NCBI RefSeq assembly: GCF_901709675.1
Contig: NC_051102.1
Location: 11,167,412 to 11,231,411 of the forward strand
Reading direction: 5' to 3'
Length of the DNA: 64,000 nucleotides
From: Syngnathus acus
Taxonomy: Eukaryota; Chordata; Actinopteri; Syngnathiformes; Syngnathidae
The notes beneath the pieces were generated by a model that saw only the letters and a list, made by a program, of their open reading frames with translations, had not been told where the DNA came from and did not search any database. Of this stretch, positions 57,701 through 64,000 are shown one piece after another. The position numbers and the translations under genes were made by a program. Every line of letters begins with the position of its first letter. The stretch's first letter is position 1.

Positions 57701-60700
57701 GATGCCACCGACGCAAGCGGAAGGTATCGTCGCAAGAAAGGTCCGAATGGAACCTGTCTCTGCTTGTGTGGAGATCTTTCGGCCGGCTCTGCTTCCTTTG
57801 ATGGCCCGGATGTAGACCGTGTACACCACGCCGGGCCTCAAGCCCGTCAGGATGTAGGAATTGATGTCCGGCCCCAGAGAGATCTCGTCGCCGGAGCCCT
57901 CCGAGGAGTGGTGGGTGAGGACGTAGCCGTCGATTTCTGCCTGGACACCGTCCCACGACACCATGAAGCTGTTCTCGGTCTCATCGTGGGCTATGAGGTT
58001 AGCGGGAGCATCGGATTCTAGAGGAAAAAGTTAGAAGACAAGGTTGACCCACAATGAAGGTTTTGTCCAGAGTAGAGAAGTCATATTGAAGACCTGTTTC
58101 TGCTTGTGTTGAGATCTTTCTGCTGGCTTGGTTTCCTTTGACAGCCCAGATGTGGACTGTATAGGTAACCCCAGGCCTCAAACCCTTTATCGTGTGAGAA
58201 CTTCTGTCAGGCCCAATTGGGATTTCCTCGCTCGAGCCGTCAGAAGAACGGTACGTTAGCTTGTAGCCGTCAATTTCCGCTTGGACGCTCTCCCATGACA
58301 CTTTGAAGCTGCTCTCTGTTTCTTCCTGGGCCATGAGGTTAGTGGGAGCGTCCATCTCTGTATTGAGGCCGTGGTTCAGTTGTTAGTAAACAAAAGGTTG
58401 AATCACCTCAAAATGTCGGACGGGATGAGTCCTACGCTGGAGATCATTTCAAGTTTACCTGTCTCAGCCACGGTGAAAGTCTTCCTGCTGACCTTATCAC
58501 CCCTGAAGGCCCAGATTTCAATGGTGTAGACCACACCAGGCTTTAGGCCAACCAGTCGGTACGAAGTCATGTCGCGCCCAACGGGGATCTCGCCGCTGGA
58601 GCCCGCATCCGAGGTGTACGTCAACATATAGCCTTGGATTTGGGCCTGCACCGGGTCCCAAGAAACTGTGGCGGTGTCCTCTGCTACCTGAGTGGTGATC
58701 AGGTTTGTCGGGGCGTCGATGTCTAAGAAGGCAGAGATTGGAAGAATGTGATTTCAAAATGGAATTGCCTTTTGAGAGAAATGATCTCAGTCTCAAGGTG
58801 ATTGATTTACGGCCCCCGATTCATCGATGACAACCTTCGATAAAACCCGAACCCGTGACGGATCAGTAAATGCTCCCAAAAAGGAAATGATTGATTCATT
58901 GCCCCCTAGTTCATTTATTAAAGAACAAATGACAAATGTCAAAGAACAAAAGCAGCAGATGTCCATTTGATTGTTAAAAGGTGTGTTTTTATGATATACT
59001 TTGATCTTTTGCGGTGATAAAAATCAGAACATTCTTCGATGAGGTGTCATTAATCTTTGTACACTTTGACTTTTTGACCACGGGAGGTAATAAAAACACC
59101 ATATACAGTACGGTGCTTTATGGTTTTATCAGGAGGGCCATAAATCAATCGGCACTCGGATCTACGGCAGGGGCAATCAATTACATTTTGACAAGTGGAC
59201 TTTTCCATCGCTTTCCTTTCATGTATGGTAGAAACAGTAAGTAGGAACTCGGCCGACAAACTCCATTGCAGTCAATAAGCAAGATAGCCCGTTCCGGCTT
59301 CCGAATAAATCATTGGCAAGTTTTGACGATGCTCAGTAGACGTCAATCGGAAAGCATCTCGCATCGTGAATGGAGAATCCTAGGATGACGTCATCATCAA
59401 TGTCAAGTCCATATGTCACAGTATGCATCTGGCTTTTGGAAAGCTGCCAGTGACTAGCGTGATGAGCGTTTGTCGCCGTCTTGCCAGGAACCTGCGGTCA
59501 CAAACCCCGACCGCTGACGTCATAGAGGGCTGCTTGTCTGGCATCAGGTTTGAGAAAAAAAAACAAAGCTCCCATCTCGACCTCTATTACCGTAATTTTC
59601 GGACTATAAGTCGCACCGGAGTATAAGTCGCACCAGCTATAAAATGCCCAAAAAAGTGAAAAAAACCCATATATATGTATATAAGTCGCTCCTGAGTATA
59701 AGTCGCCCCCCCCACCCAAACTATGAAAAAAAACCGCGACTTATAGTCCGAAAATTACGGTACATGAATCAACTCGGGATGGGAGCTATTTTGGAGAACC
59801 AGTTCCCACTCCATTGATTCCTTGAATTTGTTCATTTGTTTGACCAAAGATGGAGATAAGATATCAGAGGAACATTCTTTCATCCTAGCCCAAAAGATGC
59901 CACTTTCCAAACCACGGATGCAGGGTCAGAGGAAGGCTTTCCGCTTAAATTGTAGGGGGAAAAAATCAATAAAAAAAATCCTCCTTTATGTTGAACAAGA
60001 ACACTATCTGAGTCACTCTCGGAGACATTTGCGCAAAAGCAAACTCAAGCGTCGTACGGCTTTGCGCACACAGAGGGCCGATCGATGTATGTAACATATG
60101 TGCTATCGCAGGAGACGTGATGACAGGCGTCAGTGTGTGTTGAGAGAAGATGGATGACGGAGGAGGGTAAAAAGGGAGCACCCAGCAGAGACACCAGAGA
60201 TGAGGGCAAATGTAAAAGCAATCATCATTAGGGATGATTCCTTTGTGGTGCACTTCAAGGCTCGTCTGGTGTCACCATGCACTTGCTTGGATGAACACTG
60301 ATCCATGATACGTGCAGGAGAAGAAAAACAAATGGCGTCCATCTGTTCAACTCGATTTCCTTCTTTCTGTTCTTAGCCACTAACTGCTTTGCCTCTCACA
60401 CCTCACAATCTTAAGCTATTTTTAAACTCATCTGAAACATTTGTTTTGCTTTTCAAGTGCTAAGGTTTGGTTTACCTAGAAATATAAATCAGCAGAACAG
60501 CAATGTCAAAGCAAGGGGGAGGGCCAGGGGGCACTGCCCCCTGGCCCTCCCCCAAATATGCTAGGACCACCTCAGATGTCAGGCCCGATAATTGACTTCA
60601 TGGTATTTTCAGATTTTTCCGGGAATTGTTTTCCACATTTCCACCCGTCCCCCATAGGGAACATATAATGAATCTCTAACAGCATTTTTGGAAGAATTTT

Positions 60701-63114
60701 AGGGGTGTTGTAAACAAATATTTTGTGGGAAAGAAAATCCAGCTCCGCCAGTGCAGAACAGTACGCAGAACTGTCAGATTTTTTGCCTGCAATGTTTTTG
60801 GGGGGAAAAGCAAGTAATGCAAAAAAAGCCGTTCAGTAGCAATATTATTTCTACAAATAGAACAAAGCCACGTGTGTATTCCACCTAAAGCAAAACCAAA
60901 TGCACATACTAATGTGCAGCAGACAGACATGTCTGACCAGAGCAGTCGTTCTGTGGGTCCTTGCGTGTTATTCTTTTCTCCTCCCTTGCACATTTTGCCT
61001 TTTTTCCCCGCAGAGGACGACGTAAGACAACCTCGGACCGATAAGCCAGACAGACGTCCCACGGGACCATATAAGGTGTCCCCCGTAATACCCAGACTCC
61101 ACATGCTTTTACCGGGTCCAGCTGCTTCTGGTTAGACGGGCCTTGCCGGTGAATTCAGTCAATGTCAATAAGTAGCAGCTGCAGCGGTAAGCTCCGTTTT
61201 ATTTTCTAGCACATTAGCCACTTGGACATGTTCACTCCAAGTGGCTTTGATTAGACACTTTTGCTCAAGATTGGCATGCCTGAGAAGATCTTTCATTGGG
61301 GACACACGCCTCGAGAACATTCACCATTTCATTTGTCTAGGGTCGGATAAATATGTCTGTCTGGTTTCATAATCTCGCATGGGCAGGTGATGAGAAGAAA
61401 AAGTAACAACAGGAAGCTTCAGAGTAAGCGAGGTGAAATCCCAAATCCATTCAATTGTCTGGCTCGGGATTTCCAAGACGGAGACATCAACCGCGCGACT
61501 GCATTTGCGCGATCCGACATTCAACTAAACAGTTGGAATGATTCAGTATATTCAACGGAATGCTTTGGAAAGGAATGGCATAGTACCTCAGATGGCCTCA
61601 AGCATCAGCGTTACACCAATCATATCACCTTTGCCGCACTGTGACCTTGAGAAGCGTTATGAGCTTGTAAATTCCAGCCCTTTACGTCATTAACCCATAA
61701 TTGCAGCTCTCATATTCCTTAATCGTTCCGTTATCGTTGGCCGCCCGAGGAGGGTCGTATCGTGTGTCAACCAGATTCTGGTTTTGCTATTCCTTTCTGG
61801 CTTGTTTGCTTTTATGACTATTCGGTCGGTAGCGGCCCGATTAAAAGCCAGTATTCTCAGGAGAGGCTCATCGGGCGGATTGATTCCCTTCGTAGATAAA
61901 GATTGAGACTGACCTGTAGAAGCTGCGATGGAAGAAGAGTTGCCCTTCACCGCTCCTTTGATGGCCTGCACTGCAATCAAGTATTCCGTTCCCGGAAACA
62001 AACCTGAGGGGGAAAAAAACACACCAGATTTCAATTCTGCTCAATTCTGCTAACTTTCACCTGAAATTTGGCATTAGAAAATGTGCAGCTGCTCACCCAC
62101 GATGGTGTGTTTGGTTCTCGCCTCTTGGCTTCTCGCTACATTCAGCTCCGCCTCCTGACCTGATGGGTGCGTATGCGTGAGGCGAAAGTGATCCACCTCA
62201 GTTTGGGGGTTGCGCCAATCCACCTGGATTGAGACGTCTGTCCGGTCAAGAACTCGGATGTCGTTGACTGTTGAGACACCTGGAAGGCAACAAAATGTTC
62301 TTTTTTTTGGTCCTCAATATGTGAACTTCCAGCCAAGTGAAGCACTGAAATGTGACTTTTGGAGAACTGTTACAAGCAGCCCCTGCTATCTACCATGTGG
62401 CCCCTTCTGTTGTTGTCTGAAGTTTGCAAGCAGCCAAACATCTGCCCGCAGCTGGCTAACAGGCAAAAGCCAGATGCGTGACATGGAACACCATGTGAAT
62501 GTTCCAATCTGCGCCATCTGTCTGCCTGGCGCTAATTCTGTGGCACAATCTCCTTCTACACACCTCGGTCTTCCTACCACATCAGTCAAGAAGTCCAATA
62601 GACATTCAACACATCCGCCGTGCAGCAATTGCAAACGACAAACCAAATCTTAATGAAACACTTCCTGTCTTTAAATAGGAGCGAGGCACTGTTTGCGGTA
62701 TGCTAAAGATCGGATCGGATCAAGGAGCTCCTCAGAACGGGTTTCAGGGTAGGTGGCAGCCTCACCAGTGGTGGCTTCAATTTCCTCTGCTCCACTTTGG
62801 ATGCCTCTGATAACAGCGTGGACTTCAACAAAATAGCTAAGCCCAGAAGTCAGGCCTGTGATGAGATGGGAGTTTTCCGTGCTGGGAACACGGACCTAGG
62901 AGGCAAATTGTTGCAATAACATTTGTTGTTTCAAAGAAACATCTGCTCTCATTTTCAAATACGTACGGTGAAAGATGTACCTGCTTCAAGGAACTCCCCT
63001 GACCTCGGGGATGATAGGTTAAAACATAATAATCAGCCCCAGGAACCGGCAACCACTGGACCAGGACGGAGACGTCAGTGGTCTGGACCACCCTCAGACC
63101 TTGAGGACTGAGCA
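54550..63114 (-). CDS. tnw: Tenascin-W/N, 3' part (15 exons; 5' part beyond the window)
   Basis: The - strand carries 15 exons that join in phase into 865 residues: seven FNIII domains and a complete FReD ending at a TAG at 54550-54552. Tenascin-W (TNN in mammals) is a secreted matrix protein of developing bone, periosteum and smooth muscle that binds integrins. Identity rests on the FReD (cysteine pair, calcium loop [14 protein letters not shown]), single-exon FNIII units typical of the repeated region of tenascin-W, and position next to kiaa0040 and tnr, where TNN lies in mammals. One FNIII unit carries RGD. The C-terminal tail is long and basic (RKRR). Signal peptide, coiled coil and EGF repeats must lie beyond 64000. 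Tenascin-C is the main alternative; context and tandem single-exon units argue against it. Introns are strikingly short (several 63-137 bases). Confidence 0.94.
54841..55004 (-). CDS. tnw: tnw visible exon 14: FReD, part 4 (calcium site)
   Basis: Encodes [20 protein letters not shown] with the calcium loop, [17 protein letters not shown] and [12 protein letters not shown]. 164 bases as in tnr. Acceptor ccctag, donor gtgagt. Confidence 0.96.
55135..55299 (-). CDS. tnw: tnw visible exon 13: FReD, part 3
   Basis: Encodes [20 protein letters not shown] and [15 protein letters not shown] to YRGTAG. One codon longer than the tnr equivalent. Intron before it 63 bases; donor gtgcgc. Confidence 0.95.
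55363..55459 (-). CDS. tnw: tnw visible exon 12: FReD, part 2
   Basis: Encodes [16 protein letters not shown] and [12 protein letters not shown]. 97 bases, identical in length to tnr exon 25. N-glycosylation motif NAT. Donor gtgaga. Confidence 0.95.
55597..55748 (-). CDS. tnw: tnw visible exon 11: FReD, part 1
   Basis: Encodes [20 protein letters not shown], then [14 protein letters not shown]. 152 bases, the same length and phase as the matching tnr exon. Acceptor ccgtag, donor gtacgc. Confidence 0.95.
55812..55950 (-). CDS. tnw: tnw visible exon 10: FNIII-g, second half
   Basis: Encodes [18 protein letters not shown] and [16 protein letters not shown]. 139 bases, leaving phase 1. Donor gtctgc; the next intron is only 63 bases. 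Confidence 0.92.
56334..56395. repeat. (GACA/GATA)n microsatellite in a tnw intron
   Basis: Mixed GACA, GATA and GGAT tetranucleotides in the intron between the two halves of FNIII-g, 57 bases from the exon 9 donor. Confidence 0.9.
56452..56582 (-). CDS. tnw: tnw visible exon 9: FNIII-g, first half
   Basis: Encodes [20 protein letters not shown] with core tryptophan in LTWAAP. Acceptor ctgacag, donor gtgagt. Last FNIII domain before the FReD; it reverts to the two-exon layout. Confidence 0.93.
56583..57408. other. tnw intron between FNIII-f and FNIII-g
   Basis: 826 bases without recognisable exon or element. Confidence 0.6.
57409..57672 (-). CDS. tnw: tnw visible exon 8: FNIII-f in one exon
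   Basis: 264 bases, [20 protein letters not shown] to ISVQAET. Shares [13 protein letters not shown] and [14 protein letters not shown] with unit e. Donor again GTTCCA, the same six bases as after unit e, so the duplication probably included the exon edge. Confidence 0.92.
57754..58017 (-). CDS. tnw: tnw visible exon 7: FNIII-e in one exon
   Basis: 264 bases, [20 protein letters not shown] to ISTQAET, with [17 protein letters not shown]. Very similar to unit f even at the base level. The donor GTTCCA is weak and the 81-base intron after it is open in frame. Confidence 0.92.
58094..58357 (-). CDS. tnw: tnw visible exon 6: FNIII-d in one exon
   Basis: 264 bases, [20 protein letters not shown] to ISTQAET. 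First of three closely similar units (d, e, f). Its FG loop reads KGNQASRK in place of the RGD of unit c. The donor GTCTTC is weak. Confidence 0.93.
58459..58722 (-). CDS. tnw: tnw visible exon 5: FNIII-c in one exon, carries RGD
   Basis: A complete 264-base FNIII unit, [20 protein letters not shown] to FTVAET. R-G-D (58496-58504) lies between the F strand YTIEIWAF and the G strand, in the FG loop, where fibronectin FNIII-10 and tenascin-C FNIII-3 hold their integrin site. Donor gtaaac. Confidence 0.93.
59590..59760. mobile_element. 171-bp MITE with TA target duplication
   Basis: Begins CCGTAATTTTCGGACTATAA and ends with its near-perfect reverse complement (TTATAGTCCGAAAATTACGG), flanked by TA at 59588-59589 and 59761-59762, as for Tc1/mariner-type insertions. 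The interior repeats AGTATAAGTCGC. No transposase. This is a familiar fish repeat. Confidence 0.85.
60515..60553. repeat. Perfect GC-rich palindrome
   Basis: 19-base arms, GGGGGAGGGCCAGGGGGCA at 60515-60533 and its exact reverse complement at 60535-60553, with one C between them. Confidence 0.95.
61914..62003 (-). CDS. tnw: tnw visible exon 4: FNIII-b, last part
   Basis: Encodes [16 protein letters not shown] and NSSSIAAST, the F and G strands. 90 bases, phase 1 to 1. Donor gtcagt. Confidence 0.9.
62097..62279 (-). CDS. tnw: tnw visible exon 3: FNIII-b, first part
   Basis: Encodes [20 protein letters not shown] with core tryptophan in VDWRNP, running to TIVG. At 183 bases it is longer than other first-half exons, so the intron in this domain lies further downstream than in FNIII-a. 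Donor gtgagc. Confidence 0.9.
62766..62895 (-). CDS. tnw: tnw visible exon 2: FNIII-a, second half
   Basis: Encodes [19 protein letters not shown] with the tyrosine corner [12 protein letters not shown]. The intron before it is 85 bases. Donor gtgagg. Confidence 0.9.
62981..63114 (-). CDS. tnw: tnw visible exon 1: FNIII-a, first half
   Basis: Acceptor ttttcag ends at 63115, donor gtacat. Encodes [20 protein letters not shown] and [12 protein letters not shown], a normal FNIII A-C region. Enters in phase 1, so a coding exon precedes it outside the window. Confidence 0.9.
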
Positions 63115-64000
63115 CTGAAAAATACACAAATATGGATGGCCAATACTTTACGGTTGAAACTCTGCAGCATATGAGATATGATTTGAAAGGAGAATGCAAG
63201 GACATTTGACACGTATTTCAAATCACGTTAGCATTAGCAACAGCACGATGTTATTTTCAAGGCCTTTGTCATGCATGCTAGCAGAATGTAAAGCTCTTTG
63301 GTGATGATGGAACAAGTGATGTCAAGAGGGTGAATCGGAAGGTATGGCCATAACTACGGCGGTGTGGCGTGACAACGCAGCGGCCAAGACACGGCAGACG
63401 GCCAGTCGGCAACGCTCGCTGCTGAGGCCGCTAAGCTTTGCGCAGATGAGACGACCTCTGCGGTGGATCAATAGTCAAGGAATCTTTAGATTCAAATAAA
63501 GGAAGCGTTGCATGCAGAAACCTGAGAAGAGGAAAATATCTGCGCTGTACGGTTGACATGAGTAGACAGGAACGCTCAACTCTCGGCGGCAGTTTCCTGG
63601 ATGTAACTGTCTAACAATGTGTGAAACAATCATATTAGCCTTGGCTGCTATTCAAACTGTGGCATGTCTCGGAACACGTAAGCGTGTGGCCCATGTGCAC
63701 TGATATTTTCACTGAACCCATACTGTATAGGTGGGTGGTCACTGGTGCACGGTGGGTGGTAAAACTCCTGAGACCTTAAATATCACGACACCTAAATCAT
63801 TGAAAGGTGTGATTGTCCCTCAACATACAGACAAGGACTATTTTAGTTACAGCCACACCGCCGTGGTGTTAGGGCGCGGTTCTCATGGTTACGCTATCGA
63901 CACCAAGTGAAAACCAAAGGTGGTCGGTCTTTTTTGGTAGGGTAAGCACAAAAAGTCTGGAAGCAAATGGAACACGTTACCGTTCCAAGCATACCTCGAA
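63115..64000. other. tnw intron, truncated by the window edge
   Basis: No FNIII or EGF exon recognised. Contains a pair of inverted repeats about 500 bases apart (around 63353 and 63869), possibly a MITE. Confidence 0.5.

Larger units (their letters stand above)
58723..61913. other. tnw intron between FNIII-b and FNIII-c
   Basis: 3191 bases, far larger than the other tnw introns seen. Contains a 171-bp MITE and a 39-bp perfect palindrome. No additional FNIII exon recognised on the - strand. Confidence 0.7.

Noticed and set aside
57509-58021. 170-codon + strand frame
   Set aside because: Antisense reading of the duplicated tnw FNIII units e and f.
61015-61075. Exon-like segment on the + strand (ttttccccgcag ... 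AAG|GTGTCC)
   Set aside because: It lies antisense inside a tnw intron, with a weak donor and no homology.

Overview
The window is vertebrate, almost certainly teleost fish, genomic DNA. It has spliced genes with GT-AG introns, many long microsatellites (AC, AAAG, CCTT, GGAT), dispersed fish-type MITE-like repeats and no operon structure. Repeat content and short introns suggest a percomorph fish, but the species cannot be fixed from the sequence.

Three genes are supported. (1) tenascin-R (tnr), + strand, start codon at 12466, stop ending at 43186. I could trace 28 coding exons that join in phase into 1386 residues: signal sequence, furin-like site, glutamine run, coiled coil, 4.5 EGF repeats, nine fibronectin type III (FNIII) domains and a C-terminal fibrinogen-related domain (FReD). 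Its 3' UTR probably runs to about 45.6 kb. (2) A small intronless reading frame at 51654-51983 on the + strand that I recognise as the fish counterpart of human KIAA0040, an uncharacterised single-pass, cysteine-rich membrane microprotein. (3) tenascin-W/N (tnw; TNN in mammals), - strand, entering from beyond the right edge and ending at 54550. Fifteen exons are visible, encoding seven FNIII domains and the FReD. The signal peptide, coiled coil and EGF part lie outside the window.

The order tnr(+) / kiaa0040(+) / tnw(-) is, as I recall the human map, the 1q25 TNN-KIAA0040-TNR arrangement read from the other strand, with the two tenascins convergent. This supports all three identifications.

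Layout: 1-12.4 kb has no recognisable coding exon (5' flank or 5' UTR intron of tnr). 12.4-43.2 kb is tnr. 43.2-45.6 kb is its putative 3' UTR. 45.6-51.4 kb is intergenic, including an 80-bp, four-copy minisatellite. 51.4-52.0 kb is kiaa0040. 52.0-53.9 kb is a repeat cluster with long hairpins. 53.9-63.1 kb is tnw. 63.1-64 kb is a tnw intron.

Both tenascins are secreted oligomeric extracellular-matrix glycoproteins: TNR of neural tissue, including perineuronal nets, and TNW of developing skeletal and connective tissue. The most notable observations are the kiaa0040 microprotein, recent tandem duplication of single-exon FNIII units in tnw next to an RGD-bearing unit, two introns that stay open in frame (one filled by a CCTT microsatellite), and the minisatellite and hairpin repeats.
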